From Elephas maximus indicus (taxonomy: Eukaryota; Chordata; Mammalia; Proboscidea; Elephantidae), in assembly GCF_024166365.1 (NCBI RefSeq), contig NC_064834.1, forward strand, positions 72,122,001-72,186,000: a stretch of DNA of 64,000 bases. Reading direction: 5' to 3'. A model generated the notes under the pieces. The model was given only the letters and a program-made list of their open reading frames with translations, was not told the DNA's origin and made no database searches. Shown here one piece after another: positions 49,256 through 60,981 of the stretch (position 1 is its first letter; each line of letters begins with the position of its first letter). A program made the position numbers and the translations under genes.

Positions 49256-49900
49256 TCAAAACGGTTCCTATGTTTAAAGGAGATTTGTATTTCCTTTTCT
49301 ATGAACTTGACCCATTTCTCTTGTTGTACTGATGATCTTTTCTTATTAAGTGAAAGAACTCTTTATATATTAAGGAAATTAACCCTTGGTTTGCAATTGT
49401 TATATTTTTCCTACTTTATCCATCTTTTGACTTGGTATGCCACGTGGAAATCTAACACAAAGTCAAGTTTGTCATTTTTTAAACAGCTTCTAGGTTTGCA
49501 CCATAATTAAGAAGGTGACCCTCACTTGAAGATGATGAAAACATGCTTTCATGTTGTCTCCTAATACTTTTATGCTTTCATATTTTACACTTACATTTAT
49601 GCTCCACCTGAAATTTATTTTAGTGCAAGGTATAGGAAAAAGATTCAACCTTATTTCTTTCAGATGTTTGCCCAGTGGCATCAGCATCATGTTTTGAACC
49701 ATCTTCATTTCCCCACTGATTTAAATGCCTCCTTGATAGTTTACTAAGTTCTCATTAAATTTTAATCTCGTTCTGGATTTTCTATTCTGCTATACTCACT
49801 TGTTTACAACTCATGTGCCGGTACCATACTGTTTTAAGTATTAAAAGCTTTTTATCATATTTTAATATCTGGTAGATCTAATTCTCCCTCACCACTGTTC
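49256..49900 (-). mobile_element. Antisense L1M ORF2 fragment
   Basis: 'ATTAACCCTTGGTTTGCAAT' and 'TTTTAAACAGCTTCTAGGTT', then 'TTATTTTAGTGCAAGGTATA' and 'GTACCATACTGTTTTAAGTA', are typical antisense text of ancient L1 ORF2. It abuts the plus-strand fragment head to head. Confidence 0.7.
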
Positions 49901-50344
49901 ACTGCAGAATGTAATGCCTTGTCTCATTACTCTAGGATCCTGTATTTACTACAAAAAAATCATCAACATGAGTGAGAAACAGTTATAAAAACAGAATGGT
50001 GTATCATTTCTATTGTGTTGGCAGAACATGAAAGAAGAAAATTCCAAAAATGTACAGTAATAAAAAGAAACACATCACCTTAAGTTAAAATAACAATCAA
50101 AATAAAATCCAAAATAGATGACGTTTTTTCCTCATTTAAGGCGGAAACTGACTGCTGACTACCTAAGGAGGCACAGGTCAAATACTGGGGGACAGGAGAG
50201 CAGGGAGCTGGCATCAACTCTGTGCCCTCAAGGTAAAAACAGATGTGGTTTTTCTCATTACCATATTCCATGCAGATTCATCAACAGCCATCCGAACCCG
50301 GGAACTGGACTTAACGAAGATGCTGACCATCAAAAACATCCAGT

Positions 50345-50500
50345 CAATATCCATTTGCTGAATCCTCACTGTGAGACAGGCACTAGGTAGTGCAGTAAAA
50401 AGATAAATAAATGCATGCCTCTACATACTTCATACTCTAGTGGGAATGACTGATGGAGTACACATAAAAATATATTAAGGGCGATAGGGTACAACTGACC
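50345..50500 (+). repeat. Ancient LINE/SINE fragment (L2/L3 type)
   Basis: 'TGTGAGACAGGCACTAGGTA' and 'ACTTCATACTCTAGTGGGAA' fit an ancient mammalian repeat body. Confidence 0.35.
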
Positions 50501-51583
50501 AAAGTTCCTGAATTTTCACAGTGTTCTCTTAAAGATGCTGCTCTTAAGAGCAAGTCAGGTTTTGTTTTGTTTTTTTTTCCTCACTTACAGAAAAAAAAAC
50601 TTATTTCTTGTATACCTGCATTACTGAAGTGGGAGTCAGATGTTTGATTTTTAACTCTTTACTCCCTTGAAAGACCGTAAATGTACACATTTTAACATCT
50701 GCTTGTTATCTGAAATCAAACTTTCAGTTAGGTTAAAACAATATTTTCTCCTAAATGCAGGCTTTTTTCAGTGCTTCAAATAGTCTCTCAAGCCATCAAA
50801 GAATGCAAAGAGTTTTATTAAATAAGCCCCTTTGAAATGTTATGCTTTCGAAACTCAGCTGGCTGAGAGTTATGTGACCAAAGTGCCTGAAGCTCAATGT
50901 TCAGTCACCATCACGCAAGTGAAAAACGTAGGGGCTTGAAAGCCACCCTGTCTTTTCAGCTGGAAGAAGAAAATGAGAACTGTTTGTATTAAGAATGTAA
51001 TTACTTAAGGATTTGGGCCTGCTTTCCTGTGGTCAGAACAGAAAATATTTAATCAACTTCTAAGTACATTCATTCAGAATGGAACAATGAAGTAAAAGCA
51101 GATTAATTCTTTCCTAGGGTGCTGACTTTTTGTAAATAAGAAGAAATCTGAGTTGCCAAAAATTTCTAGAGTAGTCAAATTTTTGAAACTGCAACTGGTC
51201 TGACAGGGCTTATCTCACAAATTTTTTTTAGTGCATTCTCTCCATTTGATCTACCATTTTAGAAGATAAACTCTGGACTCCCCCCATGCACACCCCCAAA
51301 GACAACAACAACAAAATATGAAATCTTACAAGCATGGACACTCTTTCAAGAGGGGAGGCTACAGGAGAGATAAGAGGCGTAAAGTTTCCTGGCAACGCTA
51401 AACACACATTTTTATTTTTTTAACCAATAAAATGTGGTTTTTCTTTATTCTTTTTTTTTTTTGTACTTTAGATGAAGATTCACAGAGCAAACTAGTTTCT
51501 CATTAAGCAATTAATACACACATTGTTTTGTGACACTGGCTGCCAACCCCACAACATGTCAACACTCTCCCCTTCATGACCTT

Positions 51584-51822
51584 GTGTTGTTAGTTGTTGT
51601 TAGGTGCCGTCGAGTCAGTTCCGACTCACAGGGACCCTATCTATGCACAACAGAACGAAACACTGCCTGGTCCTGCGCCATCCTTACAATCGTTGCTATG
51701 CTTGAACTCATTTTTCCAGCCACAGTGTCAATCCAGCTCGTTGAGGGTCTTCCTCTTTTCCACTGACCTTGTACTCTGCCAAGCATGATGTCCTTCTCCA
51801 GGGACTGATCCCTCCTGACAAC
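51584..51822 (-). mobile_element. RTE 3' fragment nested in L1 3' UTR
   Basis: 'GTTGTTAGTTGTTGTTAGGT' tail, then 'CGTCGAGTCAGTTCCGACTC' and the antisense C-terminal coding end up to 'GGGACTGATCCCTCCTGACA'. L1 3' UTR sequence resumes with 'TTCTCGGCCTTGGGTTCC'. A short, 5'-truncated RTE insertion. Confidence 0.88.
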
Positions 51823-52559
51823 TTCTCGGCCTTGGGTTCCCCATTACCAGCTTTCCTGCCCCCTCCAGCCTTCTCGTCCTTTCCCCCAGACTGGTGTGCC
51901 CACTTAGTCTAATCTTTGGCTGAAGGGTGAACCTCAGGAGTGACTTCATTACTGAGTTATAAGGGTGTCTGGGGCCACACTCTCAGGGTTTCTCCAGTCT
52001 CCATCAGACCCATAAGTAAGTCTGGTCTTTTTTTTTTCATGAGTTAGAATTTTGTTCTATATCTTTCTCTGTCCACGACTCCCTATTGTAATCCTTGTCA
52101 GAGCAGTTGGTGGTGGCAGCTGGGTACAATCTAGTTGTGTTGGCCTCAGTCTGGTGGAGGCTGTGGTAGTTGGGGTCCACTAGTCCTTGGGACTAATCTT
52201 TCCCTTGTGTCTTTGGTTTTCTTCATTCTCCCTTCCTCCTGAAGGGGTGAGAGCAGTGGAGTATCTTAGATGGCCACTCAAGCTTTTAAGACCCCACATA
52301 CTACTCACCAAAGTAGAATACAGAACATTTCCTTTACAAACTATGTCATGCCAATTGAGCTAGATGTTGCCCGAAACCATGATCCCCACTGCTTCTGGTC
52401 CAGTAATTTGGTCCTCAGGGAGTTCAGATGTGTCTATGGAGCTTCCATGACCTTGCCTTGGCCAAGTTGTGCTGGCTTCCCCAGTATTGTGTACTGTCTT
52501 ACCCTTCAGCAAAGTTACCACTTATTTATTGTCTATGTAGTATTTTTCCTCCCCCCCAA

Positions 52560-55500
52560 CCCCTCCCTCACCACCATCAAAGATTGTTTCTTTTTGTGTG
52601 TAAACCTTATCATGAGTTTTTATAGCAGAGGTCTCATACAATATTTGTCCTTTTGTGATTGATTTATTTCAGCATAATGCCCTCCAGATTGATCCATGCT
52701 GTGAGATGCTTCGCAGATTCATCGTTGTTCTTTATCGTTACGTAATACTCCATTGTGCGTACGTACCATAGTTTGTTTATCCATGCATCTGTTGAGGGGC
52801 ATCTAGGCTGTTTCCATTTTTTTTGCTATTGTGAATAATGCTGCTATGAAAACATGCAATGCACGTATGTCTATCTGTGTGACGGCTCTTATTTCTCTAG
52901 GATATATTCCTAGGAGTGGGTATTTCCAGCTTTTTAATGCCAATGGTGCAAGGTGAGATGGTATTTCACTGCAGTTTTGATCTGCATTTTTCTAATGGCT
53001 AATGATCATGAGCATTTCCACATTTATCTGGTAGACACCTGAATGTTTTCTTTGGTGAAGTGTCTGTCCGTTCACATACTTTGCCCATTTTTAAATTGGA
53101 TTATTTGTCTTTTTGTTGCAGAGGTGTTGGATTTTCCTGTAGATTTTTGAGATTAGACCTTTGTCAGATTTGTCATAGCCCAAAATTTTTTCCCAGTGTA
53201 GGTTCTCTTTTTACTCTTTTGGTGAAGTCTTTTGATGAGCACAAGTGTTTAATTTTTAAAAGATCCCAGCTACCTAGCTTATCTTCTGGCCTTTCTGTAC
53301 TGTTAGTTACGGTTTGTATCCTGTTAACACCGTGTATTAGGTCCTCTAGAGTTGACCCTATTTTTTCCTCTGTGATCTTTATAGTTTTTGGTTTTATATT
53401 TAGGTCTCTGATCCATTTTGAATTAGTTTTTGTGTATGGTGTGAGGTATGGGTCCCATTTCATTTTTTTTTTTTTTTTTTTTTTTGCAGATGAACATCCA
53501 GTTTTGCCAATACCATTTGTTAGAAAGACTGTCTTTTCCCCATTTGATGGACTTTGGGCCGTTGCTGAAGATCAGGTGACCATAGGTAAATGGATTTACA
53601 TCTGGGTTCTTGATTCTGTTCCATTTGTAAAAGTGTCTGTCATTGTACCAGTACCAGGGTGTTTTGACAACCATAGCTGTGTACTAGGTTCTGGGGTCAG
53701 GTAGTGGGAGTCCTCCTACATTATTCTTCTTCAACAGTATTTTACTCATCTGGAGCCTCTTCCCTTTCCATAAAAAGTTAATGACGAGTTTTTTCATCTC
53801 TTTAAAGAATGTTGTTGGTATTTGGATCGGGATTGCATTGTACTTGTAGATTGCTTTGAGTAGAACTGACATTTTCACAATGTTAAAAGTCTACCTATGC
53901 ATGAGCATGGTATGTTTTTCCATTTATGTAGATCTCTTTTGGTTTCCTACTGTGCTGTTTTGTAGTTTTCTTCGTACAGGTCTTTTACATATTCAGTTAG
54001 ATTTATTCCTAATTTTTTTAGGGGCTATTATAAATGGTATTGTTTCCCTGACTTCCTTTTCATTGTTCTCTTTGTTGGTATATAGGAATCCACCTGATTT
54101 TTGTATGTAGATCTTGTATCCTTCTACTCTGCTGAATTTTTCTATTAGTTCCAATAGTTTTCTGGTGAAGTCTTATGTATTTTCCATGTATAGTACCATA
54201 TCATCCACAAATAGGGACAGTTTTACTTCTTCCTTACCAATTTGGATGCCCTTTATTTCTTTTTCTTGCCTTACTGCTCTAGCTAGAACTTCTAACACAA
54301 TGTTAAATAGGAATGGTGACAAAGGACATCCTTTCTTGTTCCTATTCTCAAGGGAAATGTTTTCAGCCTCTCTCCATTAAGAATGATGTTGACTGTTGGT
54401 TTTGTAAGATGCCCTTTATTATGTTGACCTACTTCCCTTCTATACCTATTTTTATGGAGAGTTTTTTTTATCAGGAATTGGTGTTGGACTTTGTTGAATG
54501 CCTTTTCTGCGTCGACTGAGATGATCACATGATTCTTCATGTGGTGGATTATGCTGATTGATTTTCTAATGCTGAACCATCCTTGCATAGCTGGTATGAA
54601 TCCCACTTGGTCATGGTGTATTATTATTTTGATACAACACTGAATTCTACTGGGTAGAATTTTGTTGAGAATTTCTGCATCTATATTCATGAGAGATATT
54701 GGTCTGTAATTTCATTTTTTTTTCTTTTTGGGCTGCCTTTGCCTCGTTTTGGTATCAGGATTATGTGGCTTCATAGAACGAATTTGGATGAATCCCTTCC
54801 ATTTCTATGTTCTGAAATACTTTGAGTAGTACTGATGTAAGCTCTTCTCTGAATGTCTGGTATAATTCTCCAGTGAAGCCATCTAGGCCAGGGTTTTTTG
54901 GTTGTTGTTGGGAGTTTTTTTTTTTTTAATAGCTTTTTCAATCTCTTGTTATGGGTCTGTTCAGATTCTCAACTTCAGTTTGTGTTAGTTTGGGTAGGTA
55001 GGATTTTTCTAGAAATTTGTCCATTTCCTCTAGGTTTTCAAATTTGTTGGAGTATAATTTTTCATAGTACTCCATTATTATCCCTTTTATTTCAGTTGCT
55101 GGGTCTGTTGTAATGTCCCCCATTTCATTTCTTATTTGGGTTTTTTGCCTTCTCTCCTGTTTTTCTTTTGTCACCTTGGCCAATTGTTTGTCGATTTTGT
55201 TGAGCCTTTCAAAGAACCAACTTTTGCTTTTGTTGATTCTTTCTATTGTTTTTCTATTCTCTGTTTCATTTATTTCTGCTCTGATCTTTACTATTTCCGC
55301 TCTTTTGGTGGCTGTGGGCTTCTTTTGCTATTTTCTATTTGAGTTGTGTACCTAATGCTTTGATTTTGTCCCTTTCTACTTTTTTGATGTGCACATCTAC
55401 TGCTATAAATTGGCCTCCAAGCACTGCCTTTGCTGTGTCCCAAAGGTTTTGGTGTGATGTGTTTTCATTCTCCTTTGATTGTAGGAATTTTTTTTATTTC

Positions 55501-56420
55501 ATCTTTGATTTCTTCTATTTACTCAGTGGCTTTTAAGCAAGGTGTTATTTAGTTCCCACGCATTTGATTTTTTTTCCCCCTTGCTCTTCCTGTTACTTAT
55601 TTCTACATTGATGGCTTTGTGATCAGAGAAGCTACTTTGTATTATCTCAATGCTTTGGATTTTGTTGAAGGTTGCTTTGTGGCCTAAGATGTGGTCTATT
55701 CTGGAGAATGTTCCATGTGGGTTGGAAAAGAATGTGTACTTTGCAGCTGTTGGATGGAGGGTTCTATATATGTCTATGAGGTCAGCTGGTTGATTGTGGT
55801 CTTCTAGATCTTCTGTATCTTTGCTGAGTTTCTTTCTAGATGTTCTGTCCTTTATCGAGAATGTTGCATTGAACTCTCCTACTATTATCGTGGAATTACC
55901 AATTTTTCTTTTCAGTGCTGTTAGAGTTAGTTTTATGTATTCTGGAGCCCTGTCATTGGGTGTGCAGACATTTATTACGTTTATGTCTTCATGTTGGATT
56001 GTCCCTTTAATCAATATATAATGCCCTTCTTTGTCTTATATGGTAGATTTTGTTTAAAAAAAAAAAAATTTTTTTTTTTTTAATCTGAGATGAGTATTGC
56101 CACTCCTCTTTTTTGGTAGCTGTTTGCTTGACAAATTTTTTTCCATCCTCTGGTTTTTTAAATAAATTTATGTCTTTGTTTCTAAGGTGTCTTTCTTGCA
56201 GACAGCATATTGACAGGTCCTGTTTTTTATGCATTTTGTCACTCTCTCTTTATGGGTGCATTTAAGCCATTTACACTCAGTGTGATTATTGATAGGTATG
56301 AGTTTATTGCTGTCATTTTGTACTGCTTTTTTTTTTCGGTGCTGACATTTTCTTTGTTCCTCTTACCGTTCTCTGAATTCCTTTTGTGTGTGTGTGTGTG
56401 TGTGTGTTTTTCCTGTTTCT
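52560..56420 (-). pseudogene. L1 ORF2 (endonuclease and reverse transcriptase), broken
   Basis: L1 ORF2p nicks the target and reverse-transcribes L1 RNA. In order on the minus strand are: the endonuclease (CLQERHLRNKDINL near 56190, VNVCTPNDRAPEYIK near 55960, FSRIDHILGHKA near 55710, SDHKAINVEI near 55620), the RT region ([19 protein letters not shown] near 54520), an [11 protein letters not shown] box near 54190-54210 in place of the usual FADD, and the C-terminal region (WKGKRLQMSKILLKKNN near 53750, TPYTKTNSKWIRDLNIK near 53420). At least six frame breaks separate these pieces. A 23-T run at 53463-53485 adds a poly-Lys stretch. Confidence 0.88.
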
Positions 56421-56799
56421 TTTGTTTTTGGAGATTTTGTGTTTACTGAGACTTTGTTTTTCTTCTTTACTTCAATGAGTAGGTTTAGTAACTTTCTTTG
56501 AGCTTAACTTGAAATTTACCCCTATCTTCCTGAGTTTTAACCAGTCTTTTATTACTTGATAATGCCTTGACTTCTTCTCCATTTGGAAGTCCCATACCTA
56601 CACTGTTTATTTCCTCTTTTATTGTTCTGACATTGTTGTCATTTATAGATTGACATCTCTCGTTCCTTGTAAATTTTTCAGTTTTGTTTTTTCCTTGAGA
56701 GTTCATTATCTGGGTTGCTCTCTGGTTGATACTGTCTTATGTGCTAGATTCAGGTTATTGGTCTGATATTGGTCCTCGAACTGAAGGACTCCCTTTAAT

Positions 56800-57906
56800 A
56801 ATCCTTGTATAAGTCTGGTTTGGTTTTTACGTTTTCCCATAATATGTTTATCTCAAAATGTCCTGATTTCGCCATCATATCTGAGTGAGAGTTTTGCAGG
56901 ATGTATTATTCTTGGTTGGCAGTTTTTTTTCTTTAAAGACTTTACATATGTCATTCCACTGCCTTCTTGCCTGTGTGGTTTCTCCCGAGCAATCCGAGCT
57001 TAGTCTTACTGTTTCTCCTATGTACGTGACTTTTCATTTTTCTTGAGCTGCTCTCAGGATTCTCTATGTGTCTTTGGTTTTATCAAGTGTGATTATGATA
57101 TGTCTTGGTATTTTTGTTTTCAGGTCTATCCTGTATGGGATTTGCTGAGCTTCTTGGATAGTCACTTTCTGTCGTTCAAGATACTAGGGAAGTTTTCTGA
57201 CCACAAATCTTCAATGATCCTCTCTGTGTTTTTCACTTTCTCCCCCGTTCTAGAACTCCAATCACATGTAAATTATTTGTTCTGATTGTATCCCACATCT
57301 TTCTCAGGGCTTCTTTTTTCTTCATTCTTTCCTCTGATTTTTCCTCAAACAAAGTGATATTTAAGGATTTGTCTTCAATTTCGCTGGCCCTGTCTTCCAT
57401 TGTTTCAAATTTGCTCCTAAAACCTTCTACTGCACTATCAATTTCTGAAATCTTGTTTATCTTTTGGATTTCTAATTGCTATTTTTGTATGATTTCCAGT
57501 TATTTATTTAAACATTTTGTTTCTGTATTTTTTCTTCCATTGTTTTGTCTGTCTTTTCCATGATTTCTTCTGTATCTTCCACGATTTTGTCTATTTTTTC
57601 CTGATTTTTGTCTGCATTTTCCTTCACCTGTTGGAGAGCCCTGAATATTAAGAGTTCTGAATTCCCTATCAGGTAGTTCTAGTGCCTTTTCTTCTACCAG
57701 AGGTTCACCTGGTGTTTTATTCTGGTTGCTTTCTGGAGCCATTCTCTCCTGTTTCTTACTATGTTTTGATATTGTCTGCTGTCTCCGGGATATCCAGAAA
57801 TTATTTTCTTTGTTTACTGATTGTAGATTTGATTGTTTCATCCCACTTTTTTGCTTTATTTGGTTATGTCTGGGCGTGTTTTGGTTTTGCTCATGTGTGG
57901 GCATGA
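56800..57906 (-). pseudogene. L1 ORF1, broken
   Basis: It begins near 57904 with MPTHEQNQNTPRHN, followed by MAPESNQNKTPGEPLVEEK and ALELPDREFRTL, the same segment as in the plus-strand copy at 42971. The frame ends prematurely at about 57500 (NTETKCLNK). Downstream ORF1 sequence continues in other frames to about 56800. Starts and coiled-coil composition match L1 ORF1p. Confidence 0.8.
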
Positions 57907-58152
57907 CTGCACCACAGACCCACTAGCATCCCTGGGTGGGCTCAAACCACCAACCTTTCGGTTAACAGCCGAACACGCTGACCACACCCTGGTGGTGTAG
58001 TGGTTAAGTGCTACGGCTGCTAACCAAAGGGTCGGCAGATTCAATCCGCCAGGCCCTCCTTGGAAACTCTATGGGGCAGCTCTACTCTGTCCTATAGGAT
58101 TGCTATGAGTTGGAATTGACTCGACGGCACTGAATTTGGTTTTCTGATTTTT
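57907..58152 (+). repeat. Head-to-head chimeric AfroSINE in one target duplication
   Basis: 57920-57984 is a minus-strand AfroSINE head (CATCCCTGGGTGGGCTCAAA, AACCTTTCGGTTAACAGCC). From 57985 a plus-strand short AfroSINE begins ACCCTGGTGGTGTAGTGG and ends GACTCGACGGCACTGAATTT. GTGGGCATGA flanks the pair at 57897-57906 and 58153-58162. Confidence 0.88.
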
Positions 58153-59037
58153 GTGGGCATGATACTTCTCACCACCATGTCCAGGTAGGCAGGCCCACTC
58201 AGTTGTGGTGCTACAGGGCATGTCCAGTTGGGGTGGAGGGGCAGGGATGGGGGGGCAGTGCCAGGTGGGGCTCAGGAGATCATGATGGTAATGCTCAGGG
58301 GAGTGAAGCCACCTTTTTAAAAGCCTAAAAACCGAGGAGGGTAATGCATAATTTTCATCACATATTAAGCATTTTTGGTGATGGATAATCACTTAATTCC
58401 AAATCCCCGAAAGGAAAGAAACAAGTTCAGCAAACCCTGTGATCTATAACCTCACCAAGCTGTTTTAGAACTGGAAACAAAACAAAAAATGATAAAATGC
58501 CTCTGTATTTTGAGTTGCCACAGAAGATTAAATGTTTTGCTCAGAATATGGCTATAATAGTCAATGGTTTTATTTTCTCTTAAATAAAATCATTTAGATT
58601 ATTTATTTGTAAAACCCAAAGTATACGACACACATACACAAACACACAAGTAGGAAAAAACATATGGCCACATAATATTTCAATCAATTTTAATAGGTAG
58701 TCATAGAATAAAAGTCTAGGAAATTCCAAAGCTAAATCTAAAACACTGCAGGGGGAAACAGCCCTGGCTAAATACAAGTTCTGTTCTATTTCTATTAGAA
58801 ATGACTGCTTTTTCCGGAAGAAGAGATCACACAATTTTGGATTTTGGTCAAAGAAATGAATAAAGGCATTCTTTTCAGTTGCATGCTTTAGACTTTAATT
58901 TAAAAAGCATTATCATATTGATCTAATTTTCCAGTTTATAAAAGAATCACCAGATCTATTCTATGAAAAATATCTTCGTTTAGCAAAATATAATAATCAG
59001 AATTAGGCCTAAAAATTAGATTCATTATGATTCCATT

Positions 59038-59200
59038 AAAAAAACAAACCTGTTGTTGTTAAGTCAATTCCGACTCATAGTGACCCTATAGGATACAGCA
59101 GAACTGCTCCATAGGGTTTTCAAGGAGTGCATGGAGGATTCAAACTGCTGACCTTTTGGTTAGTAGCCACAGTGCTTAACCTCTACGCCACAAGGTTTCC
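59038..59200 (-). repeat. AfroSINE (short form)
   Basis: Reverse-strand copy: GTTGTTGTTAAGTCAATTCC at the left, CTTAACCTCTACGCCACAAG at the right. TCATTATGA is present at 59022-59030 and 59201-59209. Confidence 0.93.
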
Positions 59201-59407
59201 TCATTATGACAGCCTGAGGTAAAAATATTTCACTGTAATATCTTACTAAATAATAGTGAACATAGATATCCAAAGAGTAATATTAAAGGGGTGAATATTT
59301 GGAAAAATTTGATTTCCCAATCATTGATAATTTCAGCAAAAGTACTTTAAAATAGACTAGCATACTTTACTTCTAACAAAAACACTAAGAGACCTTCCCT
59401 CAGTTAA

Positions 59408-59523
59408 GTTGTTGTTAGTTGCCGTTTAGTCAGTTCCGACTCATGGGGACCTTATGTATAAGGGAGCGAACCGTTGCCCAGTCCTGTACCACCTCTGTGA
59501 TCATTGGTAGGTTTGAGTCCATC
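59408..59523 (-). mobile_element. RTE 3' tail fragment
   Basis: 'GTTGTTGTTAGTTGCCGTTT', 'AGTCAGTTCCGACTCATGGG' and 'CCAGTCCTGTACCACCTCTG' are the antisense RTE 3' end, about 115 bp long. Confidence 0.8.
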
Positions 59524-59604
59524 AGAAATCTGAATTACAAAGGCAAAAGCTATATGAACAAGATGGAGGAGGAGCAAAAACGGTTCTGGCAAGCATTGGC
59601 AATG

Positions 59605-59825
59605 TTTTTTTCTTTGTCTTAATGAGATATAATTCACATACCATAAAATTTACTCCTTTAAAGCATACAATTCAGGGTTTTTTAGTATACTCACAGGGTG
59701 GTGCAACCACTGCCATTATCTAATTCCCGAACATTATCATCATCCCCCAAAGAAATCCCATACCCATTAGCAATCACTCCCATTCCTCCTCCCCCCAGCC
59801 CCTGGCAACCGTTTATCTACTGGCA
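59605..59825 (-). mobile_element. L1M 3' UTR fragment
   Basis: 'GAGATATAATTCACATACCA', 'TAAAATTTACTCCTTTAAAG', 'ACAGGGTGGTGCAACCACTG' and 'CCCCTGGCAACCGTTTATCT' are the standard antisense L1M 3' region. Confidence 0.85.
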
Positions 59826-59879
59826 ATACATTTTAAAAGGGACTATTTACTTATGTTGCCACACTTCCTATTGCAGTCA

Positions 59880-60295
59880 GAGTAAAAGCCAAAGGCCTGA
59901 CACAGCTTATACGGCCCTAAGTGATGTTGCCATGCTACCTTTGGGCTAGTCTTCCACTACTTTCCCGTCTCGACATTCCGCCCTGGCCTCCTGGCTCCCA
60001 CCTCAGGGCTCCTCACTGACTGTTCTGTCTTCTGGTCTAACAGACACTCTTATGCCTAACTCTGTCACCCACGCTAAGTTTGTGCTCAAATGCCACCTCC
60101 CAACAAAGCCTACACGTCCCCCCTACTTTTCAATCATGGACTTATCACCTTCTATCACAGTCATTAACAGCCTTTTTTATTATATCTATAGGAAAGGACT
60201 TGCTAGAACGTAGAGTCAGGGATTTCAGTCTGATTCATTCACTGGTGTCCTGTAAACTGTTCAGTAAATAACCACTGGATGGATGAACAGGGAAC
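59880..60295 (+). repeat. L2 3' part
   Basis: 'CTGACACAGCTTATACGGCC', 'ACCTCAGGGCTCCTCACTGA', 'TGCTCAAATGCCACCTCCCA' and 'CAGTAAATAACCACTGGATG' follow the L2 3' consensus order. Confidence 0.72.
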
Positions 60296-60780
60296 TCGGT
60301 AAAAACCCAGTTGTACCTCTCCTACTACTTCTCTCTCAACATCATAGACACTACTTTAATAATATCCTCGAACTTGCATAATGATATGGCACATGTGAAT
60401 CACTCAATCAGTATTTGCTGAATTTGTATTTCTGATATAGCTACACTCTATTTTTATTGTATAAGAATAGGTCCCAGACTTTGGGAATTCAGTAAATTAT
60501 CACTGAATACAAAAGTACAAGTATACTATCATGAGGGAGTCTATGAGTATTACTGAAATTAAAAAGGAGGTTCTCATCCTCAAGAAGGTTAGAAGCTACT
60601 GGCACGTGCCAATTTAGGTTTTTTACTCAAAGCTGCAAATACTTTTTTCCTTATGTCACTGACACGCACTGTCCAAGAAGAAACAAAGATTTCAGTAATA
60701 AGTTTCATTAACAAAGGTGGGAGAAATGTGACTTGAGAAAGGCTGTGGTTTTCACCTTTCAGAGCTGAGCACAGCTACTT

Positions 60781-60981
60781 TGGAGCCCTGGTGGTGCAAA
60801 GGCTAAGTGCTGGGCTGCTAACTGAAAGGCTGGCAGTTTGAACCCACTAGTGGCTCTTGGGGAGAGAAGACCTGGTGATCTGCTCCCGTAACGATTACAG
60901 CCTAGGAAACCCTATGGGACGGTTCTACTCTGTCATGTGGATGGCTGTGAGTCCAGGTCAATTTGACAGCACACAACAACT
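60781..60981 (+). repeat. AfroSINE (long form)
   Basis: Head GGAGCCCTGGTGGTGCAAAG, box TGGGCTGCTAACTG, CGATTACAGCCTAGGAAACC, degraded tail GTCAATTTGACAGCACACAA then CAAC. Confidence 0.93.

Larger units (their letters stand above)
51451..58310 (-). mobile_element. Near full-length afrotherian L1
   Basis: Minus-strand L1 from a poly(A) tail (T-run 51451-51462) through the 3' UTR (to about 52560), ORF2 (about 56420-52560), ORF1 (about 57906-56800) and the ORF1-proximal end of the 5' UTR (58153-58310), where it is truncated. An RTE tail (51584-51822) and a SINE chimera (57907-58152) were inserted later. It has the same sense as ATE1. Both ORFs are broken, so it cannot move by itself. Confidence 0.9.

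Noticed and set aside
53060..53704. 214-residue plus-strand open frame
   Set aside because: Antisense of L1 ORF2 in the minus-strand L1. The poly-Phe stretch is the T-run at 53463.
56387..56408. (TG)n run as a regulatory element
   Set aside because: Ordinary microsatellite within the L1; no supporting context.
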